A stretch of 9,671 nucleotides of DNA from Planctomycetota bacterium (GTDB lineage: Bacteria; Planctomycetota; UBA11346). The stretch covers positions 1-9,671 of the forward strand of contig SLQH01000378.1 of assembly GCA_007131555.1 (NCBI GenBank), written 5' to 3'. The notes under the pieces were generated by a model, which was not told where the DNA came from, ran no database searches, and saw only the letters and a list, made by a program, of their open reading frames with translations. Shown one piece after another: positions 1-6,670 of the stretch (position 1 is the first letter of the stretch; each line of letters starts with the position of its first letter). The translations under genes were made by a program, and so were the position numbers.

Positions 1-1167
1 CTGCACACCTCTTGCCCTGGTGCCTGTGCAATCATCGATCAGGGCAATGATCATGCCGACGTGCGCCCTGATGCCCCAGACGGCGTCGGCGGCAATCATT
101 GGTTCCGCTTTCTGGTGGGGGTCTCGGCACATGCCGAACCGCGCGTGCTGCATCTCCACTGGCCGGAGGATCAGGCGGCCCATGACGCGGCCTATGGCGG
201 CAACCATAATTTCGCTACCGTGCTTGATCGCTGCTGCTTTCTGGACCACGGCGACGGTCGTTGGTTTCGAGTCAAGGATGTCGTGCTTGAGGGGCAACAG
301 GCCACGATCACGGTGCCTGCTGGCGGCGACAGGCGACGCCTTGCCGTCGGCATGCCGGTCACGGCAATTGATCTGCATCGCCTGCTGGACATGGCCCACA
401 ACGCGCCGTCAGCCTCAGTACGCCGCCTCGGCCATGCCAGCCGCGGCTCTCCTGTGTGGGGTGTCACCATTGCTGAAGGCGATCAGGCCATCGGCACCAT
501 TGTGCTTCAGGCCCTGCAACATGCCAGCGAATGGGCCGGACTGCGCATCATGGAGACATTGATGCGCCATCTGCTGTCGGCAGCAGGAGCCCCCCTGCGG
601 CGGCGCTGGCGCTGGCTGTGCTATCCGGCCACCAACGCTGATGGCCTGTACATGGGCTGGCGTGGGGATCCGGCCCTGGTTGATGACCGCAACCCCAACC
701 GTGACTGGGGCACCTTTGCCCTATCCGAGACCAGGGCAGTGGCTGATGATCTGCTTGACCAACTGGCTGCTGGCCCTCCCTTGGCCCATGCCCTTGACCT
801 GCATATGGGCTGGAACTGGCGCGATGACCCCGGCTCGGCGGTCGGGGTCTGCACGCCTGCCTCGGCCCCCGGCGCCCTGCCCTCTACAATACGCGACTGG
901 CATGAACACTGCGCAAGTGCCCTATGTCGTGACCTGGATTTCACCCGCCATCTGTGGCCAGTACACCAGGTCGACCGTCCCACCTTTCCCGGTTGGCTGC
1001 ATCGTAGCACTGGCCTGCATGGCCAGACCATTGAGATTTCCCGCCATCTATGGCCCGACGGCGACGTCATGGTGCCGCCTGATCAAGCCCGCGAAGAAGC
1101 CTTGGGACCGGCCCTGGCAAACTGCCTGGACGCGTTTCTCCAGGCCCATCCCTGGGATCCGCAATGA
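1..1167 (+). CDS. M14-family zinc carboxypeptidase, 5' end outside window
   Basis: This is a zinc-dependent metallocarboxypeptidase of family M14, expected to remove C-terminal or side-chain amino acids from a peptide or glycopeptide. The zinc and catalytic set is visible in order: HASE (His codon 520-522, Glu codon 529-531) as the HxxE zinc pair, NPNRDW (Arg codon 700-702) as the substrate-carboxylate Arg region, LDLHMG (His codon 802-804) as the third zinc ligand, and TIEIS (Glu codon 1033-1035) as the catalytic Glu. The preceding ~170 residues, with a GGNHWFRF stretch, resemble the N-terminal beta domain of cytosolic-carboxypeptidase-like M14 proteins. A GTG at 61 could serve as a start, but the frame is open to base 1 and the upstream residues (around SCPGACAIID) look like part of that domain, so the true start is probably outside the window. 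The stop overlaps the sulfatase start by 4 bp (ATGA), implying translational coupling. The substrate is unknown. Confidence 0.85.
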   Translation: MHTSCPGACAIIDQGNDHADVRPDAPDGVGGNHWFRFLVGVSAHAEPRVLHLHWPEDQAAHDAAYGGNHNFATVLDRCCFLDHGDGRWFRVKDVVLEGQQATITVPAGGDRRRLAVGMPVTAIDLHRLLDMAHNAPSASVRRLGHASRGSPVWGVTIAEGDQAIGTIVLQALQHASEWAGLRIMETLMRHLLSAAGAPLRRRWRWLCYPATNADGLYMGWRGDPALVDDRNPNRDWGTFALSETRAVADDLLDQLAAGPPLAHALDLHMGWNWRDDPGSAVGVCTPASAPGALPSTIRDWHEHCASALCRDLDFTRHLWPVHQVDRPTFPGWLHRSTGLHGQTIEISRHLWPDGDVMVPPDQAREEALGPALANCLDAFLQAHPWDPQ

Positions 1168-2609
1168 CCAGGCGGCCGCATGTCATCCTCATCATCTCCG
1201 ACCAGCACGCCCGTGCTATCATGGGATGCCAGGGTGATCCCTACATCCGCAGCCCGCATCTCGACAGCCTCGCTGAGGGCGCCGTGCGCTGCACCGCCGC
1301 CTATGCCCCATCGCCGCTCTGTGTCCCCAGCCGCATGGCCATGCTGTGTGGCCGCATGCCGATGGACAATGGCATCCACCACAACAGCCAGACCCTGGCC
1401 TCACACGTGCCGACCATCGCCCATAGCATGGCGGCAGCCGGCTACCGGACCGTATTATGCGGGCGCATGCACTTCGTAGGACCTGACCAGCGACACGGTT
1501 ACCACCACCGTCTGGTTGGCGATCATACCCGCACCAGCCCGGCCCTGCGCGAAATGCCCATGGGGCTCTTTGACGGCAGCACCGGTCAGGACGGTCGTTG
1601 CCTCGATCACAGTGGCGCCGGACGTTCCACCGTCATGGCGTATGATGAAGCCGTGACGAACGCTGCCTGTCAGTATCTCGCCTCCCATCACAGCGATGAG
1701 CCCCTGTTTCTCACCGTGGGTTACTATGGACCACATAACCCTTACGTCTGTGATCGGGAGCGCTTCGCCTACTATCAAAGACTGCTGCCATTGCCTGATG
1801 CCCAGGAACTGAGCGCCTGGCAGGAAATCGACCACCCGGCAATGCGGGCCTGGCGTACAGCACGACATCTCCACGACCTTGATCCGGTCCAACTGCACAC
1901 CGCCCGCGCCGCGTACTACGGGGCCTGCGAAACCATTGACGATCACATCGGGCAGGTGGTCACAGCCGCCCACACACATGGCCATGGCGACAATCTCCTG
2001 CTGATCTACCTCTCTGATCATGGCGATCTGGCCGGTGAACGAGGGCTGTTCTGGAAAAGCTGCATGTATGAAGGATCAGTGGGCGTTCCCTGGCTCCTGC
2101 GCTGGGATGGCCACCTGCGTCCGGGAACTATCAATGACCCGGTCTCCTTGCTGGACCTCGCGCCAACGCTGGCGGCCCTGGTTGATGCGCCACAACTGCC
2201 AGGAGCCAGTGGACGCGACCTCAGCCCGGCCCTCCATGGTGGATCATTACCACCAGCAGACGTCATCAGCACCCTCAGCGATCATCGATGTGGTCCGACA
2301 GCCATGATCCGTCGCGGACCCTGGAAGCTGATCCTGCATCATGACCATGACACGGGCGAGCTGTACCAACTCGACGAGGATCCAGGCGAAAGAATCAATC
2401 GCTGGTCCGACGCCGACTGCGCAAGCATCCGGGATGCCATGGTCACCACGGTACGCCAATACTGGGATCCGGAGCGGGTCTTGGCCCAGGCACGCTTGGC
2501 CCGCGAACAACTGGCCCTACTACGCGCTGCCGATCATGCCTATCCCACGCCTGATGGCGACGACGACTGGCAGGGCAATCTTGACGAGTTGTGGCTGGAT
2601 CGAGACTGA
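1164..2609 (+). CDS. Cys-type (formylglycine) sulfatase, choline-sulfatase-like
   Basis: This 481-residue sulfatase hydrolyses sulfate esters, probably on a sugar. The signature C53-V-P-S-R57 is the C-x-P-S-R motif in which Cys is converted to formylglycine. Other active-site residues can be placed from family knowledge: D13-Q14 near the N-terminus and D285-H286 (SDHGD) at the metal site, H103, H191 in GPHNP, and K298 in the FWKS segment. The residue usually seen as Lys in the GKxH motif is Arg here (CGRMHF, R101). The stretch SDHGDLAGERGLFWK and the later YEGSVGVP are typical of the choline-sulfatase-like group, but the real substrate cannot be read from sequence. No signal peptide is present, so the protein is likely cytoplasmic. 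Its ATG lies inside the stop of the M14 gene. No maturase (FGE or anSME) is in the window, so one must be encoded elsewhere. Confidence 0.93.
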   Translation: MTRRPHVILIISDQHARAIMGCQGDPYIRSPHLDSLAEGAVRCTAAYAPSPLCVPSRMAMLCGRMPMDNGIHHNSQTLASHVPTIAHSMAAAGYRTVLCGRMHFVGPDQRHGYHHRLVGDHTRTSPALREMPMGLFDGSTGQDGRCLDHSGAGRSTVMAYDEAVTNAACQYLASHHSDEPLFLTVGYYGPHNPYVCDRERFAYYQRLLPLPDAQELSAWQEIDHPAMRAWRTARHLHDLDPVQLHTARAAYYGACETIDDHIGQVVTAAHTHGHGDNLLLIYLSDHGDLAGERGLFWKSCMYEGSVGVPWLLRWDGHLRPGTINDPVSLLDLAPTLAALVDAPQLPGASGRDLSPALHGGSLPPADVISTLSDHRCGPTAMIRRGPWKLILHHDHDTGELYQLDEDPGERINRWSDADCASIRDAMVTTVRQYWDPERVLAQARLAREQLALLRAADHAYPTPDGDDDWQGNLDELWLDRD

Positions 2610-2713
2610 GACCAGGGCACCCTCACGGTCCGCTTGCGACAGACGGCGATCCGCTCACAGGCTTGGTCCGAGAGCCGGCATTGCTGCTGATCTGTATGTG
2701 TCGAGGAGATGTC
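2610..2713 (+). other. Intergenic gap between sulfatase and fucosidase genes
   Basis: This is the largest non-coding stretch inside the left block. I see no convincing -35/-10 pair and no hairpin with a T-run. Its only clear element is the GAGGAG ribosome binding site at 2703-2708 serving the fucosidase. The genes are probably co-transcribed, but an internal promoter cannot be excluded. Confidence 0.5.
2703..2708 (+). promoter_or_regulatory. Ribosome binding site of the fucosidase gene
   Basis: GAGGAG lies 5 bp before the ATG at 2714. It is the clearest Shine-Dalgarno sequence in the window and it sets the fucosidase start downstream of the longer open frame. The other genes here show weak or no such motif. 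Confidence 0.7.
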
Positions 2714-3943
2714 ATGACCCAGCCCCTGCAACCCAGCCCGGCCATTGCCGCCTTCGAACAACGGGCCTTTGGGCTGTTCATCCACTTCGGCCTGTATTCA
2801 CAGGCCGGCCAGGGCGAATGGTACCGTCATCATCACCAGATTCCCGCCCAACGCTATGCCACCTTGATGGACAGCTTCACGGCTGCCGACTTTGATGCCG
2901 AGGTCATTGCCCGTACCGCTGCCGCCGCCGGTATGCGCTATGCCTGCCTGACCACGCGCCATCATGACGGCTTCTCTCTCTATGATACCCGTGGCCTCAA
3001 CAGTTTTGATGCCGTGCACAGCCCAGCCGGGCGGGACCTGGTCGCTGAATTCGTGACTGCCTGTCGCAACCACGATCTGGGCGTCTTTCTCTACCATACC
3101 ACCCTCGACTGGTGGCATCCCGATTTTGATGGCGACTGGCCGGCCTATCAACGCTATCTGCGCGACTCCGTCGACATCCTGCTGAGCCACTATGGACCGG
3201 TTGATGGGCTATGGTTCGATGGCAACTGGGCTCGTCGCGATCGCGACTGGGAAGAAGACGCCCTCTATGACTTGATTCGTCAACGCCAACCAGACTGCCT
3301 GATCATCAACAACTCCTCCCATGGCCACCATGGCGAGGCCGGTCATCCCCAGTGTGATGTCGTCACCTTTGAGCAGGGGCGCCCTTTTGCCCGCCGCCAG
3401 GTCGAACGCTATAGGGCCGGCGAGATGTGCGAGACCATGAACTCCCACTGGGGAACAGGGGCCCATGATCTCAGCCATAAGAGCCCGGCCGACATCATCA
3501 CCCGACTGGTCTCTTGTCGACGGTATCGCGCCAATCTTTTGCTCAACATCGGCCCTGAAGCGCAGGGTGCGATGCCGGGCCTGGAGGCTGCGGTACTGGC
3601 CCAGGTGGGACGCTGGATCAAGATCTGTCCACCGGCCGTGTATCAGGCCGTCCCTACCCAACTGCGCTGCGGAGGCGATGACTTCGTCCTTCAGGACGGT
3701 TCAACCTATTATTATTTCTGCCATAACGTGCCGATTCATGGCAACCGTCACCTCTTGCAGGGCCGCCCCGGAGACGGACCTCAAGGCATCATCGGCGCAC
3801 TGCCCCAGGTACGGCGTATCAGCTGGGTCGACAATGACGAAGAGCTGACCTTCAGTCAAGACGGTGACATCTGCGCATTCCAGGCCACTCCATTTGCATA
3901 TGGATCACAACTGATCGTACGTATCGCCCGCTTAGAGACCTGA
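2714..3943 (+). CDS. GH29 alpha-L-fucosidase
   Basis: This 409-residue glycoside hydrolase of family GH29 releases terminal alpha-L-fucose with retention of configuration. Evidence is the N-terminal GLFIHFGLYS (residues 20-29) followed by EWY, the TTRHHDGFSLYDT strand (80-92), LWFDGNW (166-172) with D169 as the expected nucleophile, the CETMNSHWG segment (239-247), and NLLLNIGPEAQG (274-285), which ends the catalytic barrel. The general acid/base is poorly conserved in GH29; E220 (TFEQG) and E240 are candidates. A short C-terminal beta domain of about 100 residues follows. The frame is open upstream to an ATG at 2591, but those 41 residues look non-homologous, and a GAGGAG at 2703-2708, 5 bp before the ATG at 2714, decides the start. 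There is no signal peptide, so action is probably intracellular, on small imported oligosaccharides. It lies 104 bp after the sulfatase, fitting a shared role in sulfated fucose-containing glycans. Confidence 0.93.
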   Translation: MTQPLQPSPAIAAFEQRAFGLFIHFGLYSQAGQGEWYRHHHQIPAQRYATLMDSFTAADFDAEVIARTAAAAGMRYACLTTRHHDGFSLYDTRGLNSFDAVHSPAGRDLVAEFVTACRNHDLGVFLYHTTLDWWHPDFDGDWPAYQRYLRDSVDILLSHYGPVDGLWFDGNWARRDRDWEEDALYDLIRQRQPDCLIINNSSHGHHGEAGHPQCDVVTFEQGRPFARRQVERYRAGEMCETMNSHWGTGAHDLSHKSPADIITRLVSCRRYRANLLLNIGPEAQGAMPGLEAAVLAQVGRWIKICPPAVYQAVPTQLRCGGDDFVLQDGSTYYYFCHNVPIHGNRHLLQGRPGDGPQGIIGALPQVRRISWVDNDEELTFSQDGDICAFQATPFAYGSQLIVRIARLET

Positions 3944-3961
3944 TCAACGCCCATCAGAGCC

Positions 3962-3973
3962 CATGCCGGCATG
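3962..3973. repeat. 12-bp perfect palindrome in convergent gap
   Basis: CATGCCGGCATG is a perfect inverted repeat without spacer, in the 57-bp gap between the convergent fucosidase and GNAT/phosphatase genes. It could be a protein-binding site or part of a weak bidirectional terminator, but no T-run follows on either strand and a 12-mer palindrome can arise by chance. Confidence 0.3.
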
Positions 3974-4000
3974 CACCAACCCAAGGCCGCAAGAAGGCCC

Positions 4001-5098
4001 CTAAGCGCCTAATTCCGTGGTCGCAACCCGGGCCTGAAGATGGCGATCGTCAGCGATACGGATGACGCGCCAACCCTCTGGGCCACGATGCAGGGTGGTG
4101 ATGGTGGCTGGCAGGATGCCGGAACCGGTACGCAGACCGCTGGCGTCACAGAGACCCGGCTGGAGCTGCCGAAGGATCGCTGCCACCACATCACCGTGGC
4201 TGATCACCGCCACGTCGCCGCCATGCGGCAGAACCTCCAAGGCATGTTTGACACGAGCCTGGAAGGTCTGCTGGTCTTCCCCTTGCGGAGGATCAGCGAA
4301 AGCCCCCTCGGCATCGCGGGGGATCTGCTCCAAGGACCAGTCGGCCCAGGCGCCAAGATCCTGGCCGCTCCACGCGGCATCGATGGTACAGGGTATGCCC
4401 CGCACGGCACAGGCCTGCTCAGCAGTCGCCACGGCGGCCGGATGACTGCTCACCAGGACCTCAGCCACACGAGCCAGCAGGGCGCTGTCGGCCAGGGCCT
4501 CGGCCTGGGCCCGGCCAAGGCTGGCCAGGCTCATCTGCCGTTGCGGATCGGTTGCAGCATGAGCAACCATGTGGATTCGTTGCTCACGCGATTGATGACA
4601 GCGACGGGACAAGGCCAGATCCAGGTAGACCGCCGCCCCTTTCACATAACGACGCTGAATGGCAAAACCGGCGTCTTCCCAGGCCATACGCGCCGCGCTG
4701 GCATCCTCACATACAGCCCGGACCTGCAGTTCAGAACTCTTGTCCTGCTCAAAGGCCAAGCGCTGGGCCAAACGGATCACCCGACCACCGATGCCCTGAG
4801 GCCATAAGGCCGGACGGGCCAGGATCAGGCGCAGGTCGGTGTGATTGCGCAAATGATCAAGCGCCAACAGCCCTACCGCTTCCTGATCGACCACCACCGT
4901 CATCAAGACATCAGTGGCAAGGTCCTCAAGGGCCTGGTCGGTTTGATCAGGACGAACCGCCGGACCGCCATCGGTCTGGGCGCGTTGCCGGCTATCAGGG
5001 CCGGACAGCCATGTGACGGCCGCCGCACGATCTTCGGGCTCAAAACGCCGCAGGGTCACCGTGCCGTCACTGATCTCGGATATGTCCATGGACGGCAT
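4001..5098 (-). CDS. GNAT acetyltransferase-like / degenerate histidine phosphatase fusion
   Basis: This is a 365-residue two-domain protein with no signal peptide. Residues ~5-165 look like a GNAT N-acetyltransferase: VTLRRFEPEDRAA at the start of the fold, a weak acetyl-CoA loop PQGIGG (101-106) lacking the usual Arg/Gln, and EDASAARMAWEDAGF (131-145) matching the C-terminal GNAT helix. Residues ~175-355 look like a histidine phosphatase (phosphoglycerate mutase-like) domain: strand HMVAHAATD (catalytic His H180), SSHPAAVATAE (217-227), PQGEDQQTFQAR (271-282, with the family GE), and ISHGDVVAAIL (299-309, second catalytic His H301). The invariant RHG reads AHA, and the Arg normally found in the SS..RA..TA motif is not present, so phosphate binding is probably impaired. 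I chose the ATG at 5098; an ATG at 5089 is almost as good and an upstream extension to 5233 would run into trpE. No clear ribosome binding site is seen. The substrates of both domains are unknown. Confidence 0.8.
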   Translation of the reverse strand: MPSMDISEISDGTVTLRRFEPEDRAAAVTWLSGPDSRQRAQTDGGPAVRPDQTDQALEDLATDVLMTVVVDQEAVGLLALDHLRNHTDLRLILARPALWPQGIGGRVIRLAQRLAFEQDKSSELQVRAVCEDASAARMAWEDAGFAIQRRYVKGAAVYLDLALSRRCHQSREQRIHMVAHAATDPQRQMSLASLGRAQAEALADSALLARVAEVLVSSHPAAVATAEQACAVRGIPCTIDAAWSGQDLGAWADWSLEQIPRDAEGAFADPPQGEDQQTFQARVKHALEVLPHGGDVAVISHGDVVAAILRQLQPGLCDASGLRTGSGILPATITTLHRGPEGWRVIRIADDRHLQARVATTELGA

Positions 5099-5185
5099 TC
5101 TAGCAGGGGACGCCGGTTGACGCCAGCACCGACATCCCCGACAGTCAGGAGCGGCACGATACACCGCAGTAGCGAAGGGCCTGAC
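5099..5185. promoter_or_regulatory. Divergent promoter region between GNAT fusion gene and trpE
   Basis: The two flanking genes point away from each other, so this 87-bp gap should hold both promoters. On the plus strand TTGACG at 5117-5122 is a good -35 candidate; 17 bp on, the hexamer GACAGT (5140-5145) is only a poor -10. GAAGGG at 5174-5179 is a plausible ribosome binding site for trpE. The gap is too short for a classical trp leader peptide with attenuator, and no T-run hairpin is seen. Confidence 0.35.
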
Positions 5186-6661
5186 ATGACACCCGATCTC
5201 GACCGCTGTCGCCGCCTGGCCACCGAGGGCCATACCATGATCCCGGTCATGCGCCGTCTGGTGGCCGATGACCTGACCCCGGTCTCAGCCATGCAACGCC
5301 TGAGCGACGAAGACTACGGCTTCCTGTTCGAGAGCGTTGTCGGCGGCGAACGCATGGCCCGCTACAGCATGCTCGGCGTGCGGCCGCGGGTCCGCCTGGT
5401 CGGTGACCTCAACCAGCTGCGCATTGAGGACGCCAACGGGTCGTGCGAGGTCATCAGCGGCGACCCTTTCGTCGGCATCCGAACCTACATGGCTCGCTTC
5501 ATCACCCCCGATCTGCCCGACCTGCCCCGTTTCAGCGGCGGTCTGGTGGGCTATTTCGGCTACGATACCGTGCGTCTGGCCGAGCATCTGCCTGAGGCCC
5601 CGCCAGATCGACTCGGCCTGCCTGACATCCATCTGATGCGCTGTGACACCCTGCTGGTCTTCGATCACAGCTTCAACCACTTGTTGCTGATCACCCATCT
5701 CGACCTGACCGTCTCCGGCACTGATGTGGTACGGGCCTATGGCCAGGCCGAGGCCGAACTGGATGCCCTGCAAAGCCGCCTGCTCACGCCCGCCGCGCCC
5801 CGCTTGGTCGGCCTGGCCGAGGTCGCCCCCCTCAGCCATCACTGCCACACCCCGCAGGAACGCTTCCTGGCCAGCGTCGAGCAGATCAAGGACTACATCC
5901 GCGCCGGCGACATCTTCCAGGCCGTGGCCAGCCAGCGCCTGACGGCAGCCATCAGCGTCAACCCCTTCCAAGTCTACCGCAGCATCCGCAGCCTCAATCC
6001 CAGCCCCTACATGTTCTGTCTGCGGCTGGGACCGACCAGCCTGGTCGGGGCCAGCCCGGAGATCATGGTCCGAGTTGAAGACGGCACCGTGGTGGTGCGG
6101 CCGATCGCCGGCACCATCGGCCGCGGGGCGACCCCAGCCGAGGATGCCGAACTGGCCGCCCGCCTCCTCGCCGACCCCAAGGAACGGGCCGAACACGTGA
6201 TGCTGATCGACCTGGGCCGCAACGATGTCGGACGGGTCTGCGAGCCCGGCAGCGTGCGCCTGGTCGAGCGCATGGTCATCGAGCGCTACAGCCATGTCCA
6301 ACACATCGTCAGTCATGTCGAAGGCCGCCTGCGCCCGGACCTGGATGCCCTCGATGCCCTGCGTTGCTGCCATCCGGCCGGTACCGTGTCAGGCGCTCCG
6401 AAGATCCGGGCCATGCAGATCATCGACGAGGTCGAACCGGTACGGCGTGGGCCCTACGCCGGGGCCGTGGGCTACCTCGACTTCCGGGGCAACCTCGACA
6501 CCTGCATCGCCCTGCGCACCGCCATCCTGACCCCCGGCGAGGCCCACGTCCAGGCCGGGGCCGGGATTGTCGCCGACAGCATTCCCGACAACGAATGGCG
6601 CGAGACCATGATCAAGGGCCAGGCCATGATGCAGGCCATCGCCCGGGCCCCGCAGTTCTAA
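5186..6661 (+). CDS. trpE: Anthranilate synthase component I
   Basis: This 491-residue enzyme converts chorismate to anthranilate, the first committed step of tryptophan synthesis, with ammonia supplied by the TrpG glutaminase. The N-terminal domain has the regulatory segment FLFESVVGGERMARYSMLG (46-64; families usually show LLES), then GGLVGYFGYDTVRL (118-131). The chorismate-binding domain shows DIFQAVASQRL (242-252), NPSPYMF (271-277), VGASPEIMVR (287-296), PIAGT (306-310), ERAEHVMLIDLGRNDVGRV (333-351), HPAGTVSGAPKIRAM (396-410) and GAGIVADSIPDNEW (458-471). The Ala in PIAGT is diagnostic: PabB (aminodeoxychorismate synthase) carries Lys at this place. The frame is open 115 codons further up, but the homologous N-terminus and GAAGGG at 5174-5179 support the ATG at 5186. 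No trpG, trpD or other trp gene adjoins it, so the pathway is dispersed. dsbD follows after 9 bp. Confidence 0.95.
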   Translation: MTPDLDRCRRLATEGHTMIPVMRRLVADDLTPVSAMQRLSDEDYGFLFESVVGGERMARYSMLGVRPRVRLVGDLNQLRIEDANGSCEVISGDPFVGIRTYMARFITPDLPDLPRFSGGLVGYFGYDTVRLAEHLPEAPPDRLGLPDIHLMRCDTLLVFDHSFNHLLLITHLDLTVSGTDVVRAYGQAEAELDALQSRLLTPAAPRLVGLAEVAPLSHHCHTPQERFLASVEQIKDYIRAGDIFQAVASQRLTAAISVNPFQVYRSIRSLNPSPYMFCLRLGPTSLVGASPEIMVRVEDGTVVVRPIAGTIGRGATPAEDAELAARLLADPKERAEHVMLIDLGRNDVGRVCEPGSVRLVERMVIERYSHVQHIVSHVEGRLRPDLDALDALRCCHPAGTVSGAPKIRAMQIIDEVEPVRRGPYAGAVGYLDFRGNLDTCIALRTAILTPGEAHVQAGAGIVADSIPDNEWRETMIKGQAMMQAIARAPQF

Positions 6662-6670
6662 CACCTGGCC

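Noticed and set aside
2591..2713. 41-residue N-terminal extension of the fucosidase
   Set aside because: It overlaps the sulfatase end, resembles no GH29 N-terminus, and a good ribosome binding site precedes the ATG at 2714.
4841..5185. 115-codon upstream extension of the trpE frame
   Set aside because: It overlaps the GNAT gene in antisense and is unlike TrpE; the family N-terminus begins at the ATG at 5186.
5099..5233. 45-residue extension of the GNAT fusion
   Set aside because: It is Cys/Arg/Ala-rich without GNAT similarity and would overlap the start of trpE and remove the divergent promoter space.
5285..6373. Open frame of 362 codons on the minus strand opposite trpE
   Set aside because: It lies wholly inside a well-supported trpE, its translation has no recognisable motif, and long antisense frames are expected from GC-rich codon usage.
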